In this document: positions 1 to 11,959 of the stretch, in pieces | Numbering within the stretch: the first letter of the stretch is position 1 | Layout of the letters: each line of letters starts with the position of its first letter | From: Mesostigma viride | Lineage: Eukaryota > Streptophyta > Mesostigmatophyceae > Mesostigmatales > Mesostigmataceae | Direction of reading: 5' to 3' | Length of the DNA stretch: 43,744 bases | Assembly: GCA_009746045.1 (NCBI GenBank) | Contig: RPFO01000884.1 | Location: 35,001 to 78,744 of the forward strand | Program-made: the position numbers and the translations under genes | The notes under the pieces: generated by a model | Database searches by the model: none | What the model saw: the letters and a program-made list of their open reading frames with translations, nothing else | Told to the model about the DNA's origin: nothing

Positions 1-372
1 AATACCTAGGGGGGGGGCTGGCATGCATAAATACCTAGGGGGGGTGCTGGCATGCATAAATACCTAGGGGGGTGCTGGCATGCATAAATACCTAGGGGGG
101 GTGCTGGCATGCATAAATACCTAGGGGGGGTGCTGGCATGCATAAATACGTCGGGTGGGGTGCTGGCATGCATAAATACCTAGGGGGGTGCTGGCATGCA
201 TAAATACCTAGGGGGGGGGCTGGCATGCATAAATACCGAGGGGGGGTGCTGGCATGCATAAATACCGAGGGGGGGTGCTGGCATGCATAAATACCTAGGG
301 GGGTGCAGGCATGCATAAATACCGAGGGGGGGTGCTGGCATGCATAAATACCTAGGGGGGTGCTGGCATGCC
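1..372 (-). repeat. Satellite array, 29-31-bp units in inverted orientation
   Basis: About a dozen tandem units of 29-31 bp carry GGTGCTGGCATGCATAAATAC followed by a variable CCTAGG or CCGAGG plus a G-run. The part GTGCTGGCATGCAT is the reverse complement of the core of the 30-bp satellite that follows, so this is a divergent, oppositely oriented member of the same family. Unit length varies through the G-run. The switch of orientation is abrupt near 371-377. Open frames here are by-products of the repeat. Confidence 0.9.
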
Positions 373-2106
373 TAAACCCCATGACACCCATCCATGCATG
401 CCAGCACCCCATGACACCCATCCATGCATGCCAGCACCCCATGACACCCATCCATGCATGCCAGCACCCCATGACACCCATCCATGCATGCCAGCACCCC
501 ATGACACCCATCCACGCATGCCAGCACCCCATGACACCCATCCATGCATGCCAGCACCCCATGACACCCATCCATGCATGCCAGCACCCCACTACACCCA
601 TCCACGCATGCCAGCACCCCACTTCACCCATCCATGCATGCCAGCACCCCACTACACCCATCCACGCATGCCAGCACCCCACTTCACCCATCCATGCATG
701 CCAGCACCCACTACACCCATCCACGCATGCCAGCACCCCATGACACCCATCCATGCATGCCAGCGCCCCATTACACCCATCCATGCATGCCAGCACCCCA
801 CTACACCCATCCATGCATGCCAGCACCCCATGACACCCATCCATGCATGCCAGCACCCCATGACACCCATCCATGCATGCCAGCACCCCATCACACCCAT
901 CCATGCATGCCAGCACCCCATGACACCCATCCACGCATGCCAGCACCCCACTACACCCATCCATGCATGCCAGCACCCCATGACACCCATCCACGCATGC
1001 CAGCACCCCACTTCACCCATCCATGCATGCCAGCACCCACTACACCCATCCACGCATGCCAGCACCCCATGACACCCATCCATGCATGCCAGCGCCCCAT
1101 TACACCCATCCATGCATGCCAGCACCCCACTACACCCATCCATGCATGCCAGCACCCCATGACACCCATCCATGCATGCCAGCACCCCATGACACCCATC
1201 CATGCATGCCAGCACCCCATCACACCCATCCATGCATGCCAGCACCCCATGACACCCATCCACGCATGCCAGCACCCCACTACACCCATCCATGCATGCC
1301 AGCACCCCATGACACCCATCCATGCATGCCAGCACCCCATGACACCCATCCATGCATGCCAGCACCCCATCACACCCATCCATGCATGCCAGCACCCCAC
1401 TACACCCATCCATGCATGCCAGCACCCCATGACACCCATCCACGCATGCCAGCACCCCACTACACCCATCCATGCATGCCAGCACCCCATGACACCCATC
1501 CATGCATGCCAGCACCCCATGACACCCATCCATGCATGCCAGCACCCCATCACACCCATCCATGCATGCCAGCACCCCACTACACCCATCCATGCATGCC
1601 AGCACCCCATGACACCCATCCATGCATGCCAGCACCCCATCACACCCATCCATGCATGCCAGCACCCCACTACACCCATCCATGCATGCCAGCACCCCAT
1701 GACACCCATCCACGCATGCCAGCACCCCACTACACCCATCCATGCATGCCAGCACCCCATGACACCCATCCATGCATGCCAGCACCCCATGACACCCATC
1801 CATGCATGCCAGCACCCCATGACACCCATCCATGCATGCCAGCACCCCATCACACCCATCCATGCATGCCAGCACCCCATGACACCCATCCACGCATGCC
1901 AGCACCCCACTACACCCATCCATGCATGCCAGCACCCCATGACACCCATCCATGCATGCCAGCACCCCATCACACCCATCCATGCATGCCAGCACCCCAT
2001 GACACCCATCCACGCATGCCAGCACCCCACTACACCCATCCATGCATGCCAGCACCCCATGACACCCATCCATGCATGCAAGCACCCCACTACACCCATC
2101 CATGCC

Positions 2107-2330
2107 AATAATGCATTGATTCCAACAAATGAATAAGTGGGGCTGCCATTCGTACCTTTTTTTCTTTTTTTCTTGGAAACAGGGGGCCGGCCTGGGGCAG
2201 CGGCGGCGGGGGACGAAAACTGATAGCGTTCCCGTTTGTGCATCCCGTGACCACCGGCCACCAAACGGAGGCACGACACCAAGGCAGATCAAGCACCAAA
2301 GGAAGCAGCAAGGACGTTGACGTTATTAAC
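2107..2330 (+). repeat. Inter-satellite module, copy 1
   Basis: A 224-bp non-satellite block between 30-bp arrays. It starts AATAATGCATTGATTCC, contains a T-rich stretch (TTTTTTTCTTTTTTTCTTGG), a GC-rich part with CAGCGGCGGCGGGGG, then CCCGTGACCACCGGCC, and ends GACGTTGACGTTATTAAC. The same module recurs at 3901, 5484 and 8511. A 63-codon open frame inside is not persuasive as a gene. It marks the boundary of the higher-order repeat. Confidence 0.9.
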
Positions 2331-3900
2331 CATCCATGCATGCCAGCACCCCATGACACCCATCCACGCATGCCAGCACCCCACTACACCCATCCACGCA
2401 TGCCAGCACCCCACTTCACCCATCCATGCATGCCAGCACCCCATCACACCCATCCATGCATGCCAGCACCCCATCACACCCATCCATGCATGCCAGCACC
2501 CCATGACACCCATCCACGCTTGCCAGCACCCCTCTACACCCACCCATGCATGCCAGCACCCCATCACACCCATCCATGCATGCCAGCACCCCATGACACC
2601 CATCCACGCATGCCAGCACCCCACTACACCCATCCACGCATGCCAGCACCCCATGACACCCATCCATGCATGCCAGCGCCCCATGACACCCATCCATGCA
2701 TGCCAGCGCCCCATTACACCCATCCATGCATGCCAGCACCCCACTACACCCATCCATGCATGCCAGCACCCCATGACACCCATCCATGCATGCCAGCGCC
2801 CCATGACACCCATCCATGCATGCCAGCGCCCCATTACACCCATCCATGCATGCCAGCACCCCACTACACCCATCCATGCATGCCAGCACCCCATGACACC
2901 CATCCATGCATGCCAGCACCCCATGACACCCATCCATGCATGCCAGCACCCCATCACACCCATCCATGCATGCCAGCACCCCATGACACCCATCCACGCA
3001 TGCCAGCACCCCACTACACCCATCCATGCATGCCAGCACCCCATGACACCCATCCATGCATGCCAGCACCCCATGACACCCATCCATGCATGCCAGCACC
3101 CCATGACACCCATCCATGCATGCCAGCACCCCATGACACCCATCCATGCATGCCAGCACCCCATCACACCCATCCATGCATGCCAGCACCCCACTACACC
3201 CATCCATGCATGCCAGCACCCCATGACACCCATCCACGCATGCCAGCACCCCACTACACCCATCCATGCATGCCAGCACCCCATGACACCCATCCATGCA
3301 TGCCAGCACCCCATGACACCCATCCATGCATGCCAGCACCCCATCACACCCATCCATGCATGCCAGCACCCCACTACACCCATCCATGCATGCCAGCACC
3401 CCATGACACCCATCCATGCATGCCAGCACCCCATCACACCCATCCATGCATGCCAGCACCCCACTACACCCATCCATGCATGCCAGCACCCCATGACACC
3501 CATCCACGCATGCCAGCACCCCACTACACCCATCCATGCATGCCAGCACCCCATGACACCCATCCATGCATGCCAGCACCCCATGACACCCATCCATGCA
3601 TGCCAGCACCCCATGACACCCATCCATGCATGCCAGCACCCCATCACACCCATCCATGCATGCCAGCACCCCATGACACCCATCCACGCATGCCAGCACC
3701 CCACTACACCCATCCATGCATGCCAGCACCCCATGACACCCATCCATGCATGCCAGCACCCCATCACACCCATCCATGCATGCCAGCACCCCATGACACC
3801 CATCCACGCATGCCAGCACCCCACTACACCCATCCATGCATGCCAGCACCCCATGACACCCATCCATGCATGCAAGCACCCCACTACACCCATCCATGCC

Positions 3901-4123
3901 AATAATGCATTGATTCCAACAAATGAATAAGTGGGGCTGCCATTCGTACCTTTTTTTCTTTTTTTCTTGGAAACAGGGGCCGGCCTGGGGCAGCGGCGGC
4001 GGGGGACGAAAACTGATAGCGTTCCCGTTTGTGCATCCCGTGACCACCGGCCACCAAACGGAGGCACGACACCAAGGCAGATCAAGCACCAAAGGAAGCA
4101 GCAAGGACGTTGACGTTATTAAC
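3901..4123 (+). repeat. Inter-satellite module, copy 2
   Basis: Same module as at 2107, one base shorter in the G-run before GCCGGCC (four G rather than five after CA). The following satellite block begins with the same ordered series of unit variants as the block after copy 1, showing that module and adjoining satellite were duplicated together. Confidence 0.9.
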
Positions 4124-5483
4124 CATCCATGCATGCCAGCACCCCATGACACCCATCCACGCATGCCAGCACCCCACTACACCCATCCACGCATGCCAGC
4201 ACCCCACTTCACCCATCCATGCATGCCAGCACCCCATCACACCCATCCATGCATGCCAGCACCCCATCACACCCATCCATGCATGCCAGCACCCCATGAC
4301 ACCCATCCACGCTTGCCAGCACCCCTCTACACCCACCCATGCATGCCAGCACCCCATCACACCCATCCATGCATGCCAGCACCCCATGACACCCATCCAC
4401 GCATGCCAGCACCCCACTACACCCATCCACGCATGCCAGCACCCCATGACACCCATCCATGCATGCCAGCGCCCCATGACACCCATCCATGCATGCCAGC
4501 GCCCCATTACACCCATCCATGCATGCCAGCACCCCACTACACCCATCCATGCATGCCAGCACCCCATGACACCCATCCATGCATGCCAGCGCCCCATGAC
4601 ACCCATCCATGCATGCCAGCGCCCCATTACACCCATCCATGCATGCCAGCACCCCACTACACCCATCCATGCATGCCAGCACCCCATGACACCCATCCAT
4701 GCATGCCAGCACCCCATGACACCCATCCATGCATGCCAGCACCCCATCACACCCATCCATGCATGCCAGCACCCCACTACACCCATCCATGCATGCCAGC
4801 ACCCCATGACACCCATCCACGCATGCCAGCACCCCACTACACCCATCCATGCATGCCAGCACCCCATGACACCCATCCATGCATGCCAGCACCCCATGAC
4901 ACCCATCCATGCATGCCAGCACCCCATCACACCCATCCATGCATGCCAGCACCCCACTACACCCATCCATGCATGCCAGCACCCCATGACACCCATCCAT
5001 GCATGCCAGCACCCCATCACACCCATCCATGCATGCCAGCACCCCACTACACCCATCCATGCATGCCAGCACCCCATGACACCCATCCACGCATGCCAGC
5101 ACCCCACTACACCCATCCATGCATGCCAGCACCCCATGACACCCATCCATGCATGCCAGCACCCCATGACACCCATCCATGCATGCCAGCACCCCATGAC
5201 ACCCATCCATGCATGCCAGCACCCCATCACACCCATCCATGCATGCCAGCACCCCATGACACCCATCCACGCATGCCAGCACCCCACTACACCCATCCAT
5301 GCATGCCAGCACCCCATGACACCCATCCATGCATGCCAGCACCCCATCACACCCATCCATGCATGCCAGCACCCCATGACACCCATCCACGCATGCCAGC
5401 ACCCCACTACACCCATCCATGCATGCCAGCACCCCATGACACCCATCCATGCATGCCAGCACCCCACTACACCCATCCATGCC

Positions 5484-5707
5484 AATAATGCATTGATTCC
5501 AACAAATGAATAAGTGGGGCTGCCATTCGTACCTTTTTTTCTTTTTTTCTTGGAAACAGGGGGCCGGCCTGGGGCAGCGGCGGCGGGGGACGAAAACTGA
5601 TAGCGTTCCCGTTTGTGCATCCCGTGACCACCGGCCACCAAACGGAGGCACGACACCAAGGCAGATCAAGCACCAAAGGAAGCAGCAAGGACGTTGACGT
5701 TATTAAC
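5484..5707 (+). repeat. Inter-satellite module, copy 3
   Basis: 224-bp copy with the five-G version found in copy 1. It is preceded by a satellite unit with GCATGCCAGC, where copies 1, 2 and 4 are preceded by GCATGCAAGC. That small difference helps order the duplication events. Confidence 0.9.
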
Positions 5708-8510
5708 CATCCATGCATGCCAGCACCCCATGACACCCATCCACGCATGCCAGCACCCCACTACACCCATCCACGCATGCCAGCACCCCACTTCACCCAT
5801 CCATGCATGCCAGCACCCCATCACACCCATCCATGCATGCCAGCACCCCATCACACCCATCCATGCATGCCAGCACCCCATGACACCCATCCACGCTTGC
5901 CAGCACCCCTCTACACCCACCCATGCATGCCAGCACCCCATCACACCCATCCATGCATGCCAGCACCCCATGACACCCATCCACGCATGCCAGCACCCCA
6001 CTACACCCATCCACGCATGCCAGCACCCCATGACACCCATCCATGCATGCCAGCGCCCCATGACACCCATCCATGCATGCCAGCGCCCCATTACACCCAT
6101 CCATGCATGCCAGCACCCCACTACACCCATCCATGCATGCCAGCACCCCATGACACCCATCCATGCATGCCAGCACCCCATCACACCCATCCATGCATGC
6201 CAGCACCCCATGACACCCATCCATGCATGCCAGCACCCCATGACACCCATCCACGCTTGCCAGCACCCCACTACACCCACCCATGCATGCCAGCACCCCA
6301 TCACACCCATCCATGCATGCCAGTGGCTCACCCCATGACACCCATCCACGCATGCCAGCACCCCACTACACCCATCCATGCATGCCAGCACCCCATGACA
6401 CCCATCCATGCATGCCAGCACCCCATGACACCCATCCATGCATGCCAGCACCCCATGACACCCATCCATGCATGCCAGCACCCCATCACACCCATCCATG
6501 CATGCCAGCACCCCATGACACCCATCCATGCATGCCAGCACCCCATGACACCCATCCATGCATGCCAGCACCCCATGACACCCATCCACGCTTGCCAGCA
6601 CCCCACTACACCCACCCATGCATGCCAGCACCCCATCACACCCATCCATGCATGCCAGCACCCCATGACACCCATCCACGCATGCCAGCACCCCACTACA
6701 CCCATCCATGCATGCCAGCACCCCATGACACCCATCCATGCATGCCAGCACCCCATGACACCCATCCATGCATGCCAGCACCCCATGACACCCATCCATG
6801 CATGCCAGCACCCCACTACACCCATCCACGCATGCCAGCACCCCACTTCACCCATCCATGCATGCCAGCACCCCACTACACCCATCCACGCATGCCAGCA
6901 CCCCACTTCACCCATCCATGCATGCCAGCACCCACTACACCCATCCACGCATGCCAGCACCCCATGACACCCATCCATGCATGCCAGCGCCCCATTACAC
7001 CCATCCATGCATGCCAGCACCCCATGACACCCATCCACGCTTGCCAGCACCCCACTACACCCACCCATGCATGCCAGCACCCCATCACACCCATCCATGC
7101 ATGCCAGCACCCCATGACACCCATCCACGCATGCCAGCGCCCCATTACACCCATCCATGCATGCCAGCACCCCACTACACCCATCCATGCATGCCAGCAC
7201 CCCATGACACCCATCCATGCATGCCAGCACCCCATCACACCCATCCATGCATGCCAGCACCCCATGACACCCATCCATGCATGCCAGCACCCCATGACAC
7301 CCATCCACGCTTGCCAGCACCCCACTACACCCACCCATGCATGCCAGCACCCCATCACACCCATCCATGCATGCCAGCACCCCATGACACCCATCCACGC
7401 ATGCCAGCACCCCACTACACCCATCCATGCATGCCAGCACCCCATGACACCCATCCATGCATGCCAGCACCCCATGACACCCATCCATGCATGCCAGCAC
7501 CCCATGACACCCATCCATGCATGCCAGCACCCCATCACACCCATCCATGCATGCCAGCACCCCATGACACCCATCCATGCATGCCAGCACCCCATGACAC
7601 CCATCCATGCATGCCAGCACCCCATCACACCCATCCATGCATGCCAGCACCCCACTACACCCATCCATGCATGCCAGCACCCCATGACACCCATCCACGC
7701 ATGCCAGCACCCCACTACACCCATCCATGCATGCCAGCACCCCATCACACCCATCCATGCATGCCAGCACCCCATGACACCCATCCATGCATGCCAGCAC
7801 CCCATGACACCCATCCACGCTTGCCAGCACCCCACTACACCCACCCATGCATGCCAGCACCCCATCACACCCATCCATGCATGCCAGCACCCCATGACAC
7901 CCATCCATGCATGCCAGCGCCCCATTACACCCATCCATGCATGCCAGCACCCCACTACACCCATCCATGCATGCCAGCACCCCATGACACCCATCCATGC
8001 ATGCCAGCACCCCATCACACCCATCCATGCATGCCAGCACCCCATGACACCCATCCACGCATGCCAGCACCCCACTACACCCATCCATGCATGCCAGCAC
8101 CCCATGACACCCATCCACGCATGCCAGCACCCCACTTCACCCATCCATGCATGCCAGCACCCACTACACCCATCCACGCATGCCAGCACCCCATGACACC
8201 CATCCATGCATGCCAGCGCCCCATTACACCCATCCATGCATGCCAGCACCCCACTACACCCATCCATGCATGCCAGCACCCCATGACACCCATCCATGCA
8301 TGCCAGCACCCCACTACACCCATCCATGCATGCCAGCACCCCATGACACCCATCCATGCATGCCAGCACCCCATGACACCCATCCATGCATGCCAGCACC
8401 CCATGACACCCATCCACGCATGCCAGCACCCCACTACACCCATCCATGCATGCCAGCACCCCATGACACCCATCCATGCATGCAAGCACCCCACTACACC
8501 CATCCATGCC

Positions 8511-8733
8511 AATAATGCATTGATTCCAACAAATGAATAAGTGGGGCTGCCATTCGTACCTTTTTTTCTTTTTTTCTTGGAAACAGGGGCCGGCCTGGGG
8601 CAGCGGCGGCGGGGGACGAAAACTGATAGCGTTCCCGTTTGTGCATCCCGTGACCACCGGCCACCAAACGGAGGCACGACACCAAGGCAGATCAAGCACC
8701 AAAGGAAGCAGCAAGGACGTTGACGTTATTAAC
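8511..8733 (+). repeat. Inter-satellite module, copy 4
   Basis: 223-bp copy with the four-G version seen in copy 2. It lies 3,027 bp after copy 3, against 1,794 and 1,583 bp for the earlier intervals, so the higher-order unit length varies by whole numbers of 30-bp units. Confidence 0.9.
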
Positions 8734-10180
8734 CATCCATGCATGCCAGCACCCCATGACACCCATCCACGCATGCCAGCACCCCACTACACCCATCCAC
8801 GCATGCCAGCACCCCACTTCACCCATCCATGCATGCCAGCACCCCATCACACCCATCCATGCATGCCAGCACCCCATCACACCCATCCATGCATGCCAGC
8901 ACCCCATGACACCCATCCACGCTTGCCAGCACCCCACTACACCCACCCATGCATGCCAGCACCCCATCACACCCATCCATGCATGCCAGCACCCCATGAC
9001 ACCCATCCACGCATGCCAGCACCCCACTACACCCATCCACGCATGCCAGCACCCCACTTCACCCATCCATGCATGCCAGCACCCCACTACACCCATCCAC
9101 GCATGCCAGCACCCCACTTCACCCATCCATGCATGCCAGCACCCCACTACACCCATCCACGCATGCCAGCACCCCATGACACCCATCCATGCATGCCAGC
9201 GCCCCATGACACCCATCCATGCATGCCAGCGCCCCATTACACCCATCCATGCATGCCAGCACCCCACTACACCCATCCATGCATGCCAGCACCCCATGAC
9301 ACCCATCCATGCATGCCAGCACCCCATCACACCCATCCATGCATGCCAGCACCCCATGACACCCATCCATGCATGCCAGCACCCCATGACACCCATCCAC
9401 GCTTGCCAGCACCCCACTACACCCACCCATGCATGCCAGCACCCCATCACACCCATCCATGCATGCCAGCACCCCATGACACCCATCCACGCATGCCAGC
9501 ACCCCACTACACCCATCCATGCATGCCAGCACCCCATGACACCCATCCATGCATGCCAGCACCCCATGACACCCATCCATGCATGCCAGCACCCCATGAC
9601 ACCCATCCATGCATGCCAGCACCCCATCACACCCATCCATGCATGCCAGCACCCCATGACACCCATCCATGCATGCCAGCACCCCATGACACCCATCCAT
9701 GCATGCCAGCACCCCATGACACCCATCCACGCTTGCCAGCACCCCACTACACCCACCCATGCATGCCAGCACCCCATCACACCCATCCATGCATGCCAGC
9801 ACCCCATGACACCCATCCACGCATGCCAGCACCCCACTACACCCATCCATGCATGCCAGCACCCCATGACACCCATCCATGCATGCCAGCACCCCATCAC
9901 ACCCATCCATGCATGCCAGCACCCCATGACACCCATCCATGCATGCCAGCACCCCATGACACCCATCCACGCTTGCCAGCACCCCACTACACCCATCCAT
10001 GCATGCCAGCACCCCATCACACCCATCCATGCATGCCAGCACCCCATGACACCCATCCATGCATGCCAGCACCCCATGACACCCATCCACGCTTGCCAGC
10101 ACCCCACTACACCCATCCATGCATGCCAGCACCCCATGACACCCATCCATGCATGCCAGCACCCCATGACACCCATCCAT

Positions 10181-10320
10181 GCATAAATACACATGGTGGG
10201 GTGCTGGCATGCATAAATACATGTGGTGGGGCGCTGTCATGCATAAATACATGCGGTGGGGTGCTGGCATGCATAAATACATGTGGTGTGGTGCCGGCAT
10301 GCATAAATACATGTGCCAGC
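10181..10320 (-). repeat. Inverted satellite units at right end of array 1
   Basis: Four 30-bp units start at 10181, 10211, 10241 and 10271 and read GCATAAATACATG...GGTGGGGTGCTGGCAT, followed by a partial unit. They share ATAAATAC and GTGCTGGCATGCAT with the inverted units at 1-372 and run opposite to the main array, which switches orientation at about 10,184. Confidence 0.85.
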
Positions 10321-10413
10321 AAACCTGAGCTGCAAGGGAGCGAGAAAACCAAGAAAAAAAGCACGCAACACACCACGCGTCGTACCTTTTTATAGATGTT
10401 TCTTTTTTTTTAT
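10264..10413 (+). repeat. 150-bp direct repeat, copy 1
   Basis: This begins CTGGCATGCATAAATACATG, includes the last inverted satellite unit, then GCAAACCTGAGCTGCAAGGG and an A-rich stretch, and ends in CTTTTTATAGATG and a T-run. It is repeated at 10592-10741 with no difference I could see. The duplicate carries satellite and unique sequence together, so it arose after the array edge formed. Confidence 0.9.
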
Positions 10414-10591
10414 GGGGCCGGCCGGGGGCGGCGGTGGCGGCAAAAATGAAGCTAGTGACACCGCGCAGATGACGCCGTGAACATGTCGCGTTGTACCGTA
10501 GAAGATACGAACAAAAAACAAAACACGAAAAAAGAGAGGCGGACCGCATATGACAGGGACGAAAAAAAGTCAGACACACAGCCTGTGTTAT
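10414..10591. other. Spacer between direct repeats; module-like GC start
   Basis: It starts GGGGCCGGCCGGGGGCGGCG, resembling the GC-rich middle of the 224-bp module. After about 40 bp it becomes unique sequence with no recognisable gene. It lies between the two 150-bp repeats. Confidence 0.6.
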
Positions 10592-10741
10592 CTGGCATGC
10601 ATAAATACATGTGGTGTGGTGCCGGCATGCATAAATACATGTGCCAGCAAACCTGAGCTGCAAGGGAGCGAGAAAACCAAGAAAAAAAGCACGCAACACA
10701 CCACGCGTCGTACCTTTTTATAGATGTTTCTTTTTTTTTAT
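10592..10741 (+). repeat. 150-bp direct repeat, copy 2
   Basis: Second copy of the repeat at 10264, 328 bp downstream. After its terminal T-run it continues into a right-half fragment of the 224-bp module, where copy 1 continues into the GC-rich GGCCGGCC stretch. Confidence 0.9.
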
Positions 10742-10755
10742 CCTTGTCCTTCGGG

Positions 10756-10871
10756 GGCAGCGGCGGCGGGTGGAAGAAAACTGATAGCGTTGTTGTGCAT
10801 CCCGTGACCACCGGCCACCAAACGGAGGCACGACACCAAGGCAGATCAAGCACCAAAGGAAGCAGCAAAAC
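10756..10871 (+). repeat. Partial inter-satellite module, right half
   Basis: Matches the right half of the 224-bp module from GGCAGCGGCGGCGGG through AAACTGATAGCG, CCCGTGACCACCGGCC and AAGCACCAAAGGAAGCAGCA, with small indels (for example GCGTTGTTGTGCATC in place of GCGTTCCCGTTTGTGCATC). The satellite does not resume after it, so it is a broken fifth copy at the array edge. Confidence 0.85.
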
Positions 10872-11002
10872 ATCAACGTTAGTAACCAAGAATGGGAGCC
10901 GGGGGAAAGATCATACGGCGCTGCCATGGCAAGAAAACCCAGCAACCCAGCAACGCAGCTATGGCGCAACCCAGAAACGAAAACATTTGCGACAGCCTGC
11001 TT

Positions 11003-11041
11003 CAATAATGCTTGGATTCACACAAATGAACAAGTGGGGCT
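11003..11041 (+). repeat. Partial inter-satellite module, left half
   Basis: CAATAATGCTTGGATTCACA and CAAATGAACAAGTGGGGCT resemble the first ~40 bp of the 224-bp module (CAATAATGCATTGATTCC and CAAATGAATAAGTGGGGCT). The left half lies downstream of the right half at 10756, the reverse of the intact order, as expected from rearranged or tandem copies with loss between. Confidence 0.7.
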
Positions 11042-11476
11042 TACCAATCCAATCGATGGTCTCGGCTTGCTCGCAAATCCCTGCAACCAAACGAGAACCG
11101 ACAAAAACACTCACACTCCCCCGTCAGCGACCGGCACCACGACACCAAAAAAGCGACGAAATTATCTGTTTCACACTCCCCCGTCATCGAGCTGCTTGTG
11201 GACAACTATCTGTCAAAAGCATCCATGTACATCCACCGCCATTGCTCACCTCTTTTCACACTCTTCGGCTGCACACAATGGCGTTGCTCAGTCGAATATG
11301 GCTGTCGGGTTGCTAATATCGTTGTCACTTTCGGCCGATGTCGCGAATACCCGCCGTTGATGCTCGGGTGCAAGGTGCATCCACGGTGTCGGTCTTCCAG
11401 GAGGGCTGGAAAGCGCCAACGCAGCACCTGCAATTCAAATTCCCTGGTGCTGGTATGCCGACGCGCAAATGGAATG
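11042..11476. other. Unique sequence without recognisable gene
   Basis: About 435 bp of mixed-composition sequence. The only pattern I see is a short direct repeat TCACACTCCCCCGTCA (about 11111 and 11170). Short open frames on both strands have no recognisable motif. Confidence 0.5.
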
Positions 11477-11501
11477 GCGCGGCGCCTAAAAGGCGCCGCG
11501 C
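11477..11501. repeat. GC hairpin 1
   Basis: Perfect 10-bp inverted repeat: arm GCGCGGCGCC, loop TAAAA, arm GGCGCCGCGC. It would form a very stable stem in RNA or single-stranded DNA. A second hairpin with identical arms but a different loop lies 57 bp downstream. Confidence 0.9.
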
Positions 11502-11533
11502 GCGGGAAAAAAATTTACGCGCCAAACGATATG

Positions 11534-11558
11534 GCGCGGCGCCGGGACGGCGCCGCGC
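11534..11558. repeat. GC hairpin 2 (same arms, different loop)
   Basis: Arm GCGCGGCGCC, loop GGGAC, arm GGCGCCGCGC. Arms are identical to the hairpin at 11477. The flank CGATATGGCGC is close to the first copy's GGAATGGCGC. A 16-bp palindrome GCGCCATATATGGCGC follows at about 11621-11636, so the region is a cluster of GCGCC-type palindromes. Confidence 0.9.
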
Positions 11559-11777
11559 TGAAAAATACTTGCAGTCGCAACTGTGACGTGGCGCTGCAGA
11601 CCACACGGTAGGGAATTCGCAGCGCCATATATGGCGCCACGCCGACTCCTGACGCCGTGTGGCGCCACATGGACGCGGCGCTGCACACAGCTCGAGCCCA
11701 TTTTTTCACATTCCTGCTACCTGATTGGACGCCTGGCGGAGGAAGCTTTTCACGGCGCGACGCCGAGGGGCTTCAAA

Positions 11778-11787
11778 AACGTATATA
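11778..11787 (+). promoter_or_regulatory. TATA-like box
   Basis: CGTATATAAGCAGG sits in GC-rich sequence, a good match to a TATA box. No clear coding region starts downstream; the only candidate transcript is the Pol III-like segment ending near 11959. Suggestive only. Confidence 0.3.
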
Positions 11788-11884
11788 AGCAGGCAAAATT
11801 TCTCCGAAATTTAATGAACGAGCGCGACGCGGAGACCATGCTAGTGTGCGGAACTGGTGAACCACACCGGTACGGGACAGATTC

Positions 11885-11959
11885 TTGGCTGATCCTCGTA
11901 GTACCTCGTGAACACGTCTAGTAGGCCCGGGTTCAACTCCCGTCGTAACATTTTTTTTT
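11885..11959 (+). ncRNA. Possible Pol III/tRNA-like unit (B box + T-run)
   Basis: GGTTCAACTCC at 11930-11940 matches the Pol III B-box (tRNA T-loop) consensus, TTGGCTGATCC at 11885 loosely resembles an A box, and T9 at 11951-11959 could terminate Pol III. I could not fold a full cloverleaf: the T-stem has four of five pairs and no matching 5' acceptor strand was found. It may be a tRNA-derived SINE fragment or chance. Confidence 0.25.

Larger units (their letters stand above)
373..10184 (+). repeat. 30-bp satellite array with higher-order structure
   Basis: Perfectly phased 30-bp units (two per 60 bases) with core GCATGCCAGCACCCC and tail ACACCCATCCAT. Units differ mainly at a short variable slot (ATGACACC, ACTACACC, ATCACACC, ACTTCACC, ATTACACC) and at single sites such as CAGCGCCCC, CACGCATG, CGCTTGCC or CACCCATG. 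The order of variants repeats over kilobases, so units are amplified in blocks. Four ~224-bp non-satellite modules split the array into satellite blocks at 373-2106, 2331-3900, 4124-5483, 5708-8510 and 8734-10184. A 5-bp insertion (TGGCT) breaks phase at 6324-6328. Because 30 is divisible by three and the unit lacks stops in several frames on both strands, many ORFs of hundreds of codons appear; none shows protein-like composition beyond the decapeptide repeat, and I call none of them a gene. Confidence 0.95.

Noticed and set aside
2129-2320. 63-codon open frame inside the 224-bp module
   Set aside because: It depends on a poly-T stretch giving FFFF, runs through satellite-linked repeat DNA and has no recognisable motif.
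373-10184. CRISPR-like array
   Set aside because: Units abut directly with no unique spacers, and the genome is eukaryotic; this is a satellite.
574-10395. Very long open frames (up to about 637 codons) on both strands over the 30-bp satellite
   Set aside because: Unit length is a multiple of three and lacks stops in several frames on both strands; the products are decapeptide repeats with no start context or conserved domain.
11846-11956. A complete tRNA gene
   Set aside because: Only the B box and a partial T-stem fit; no acceptor partner, D-arm or anticodon arm could be paired.
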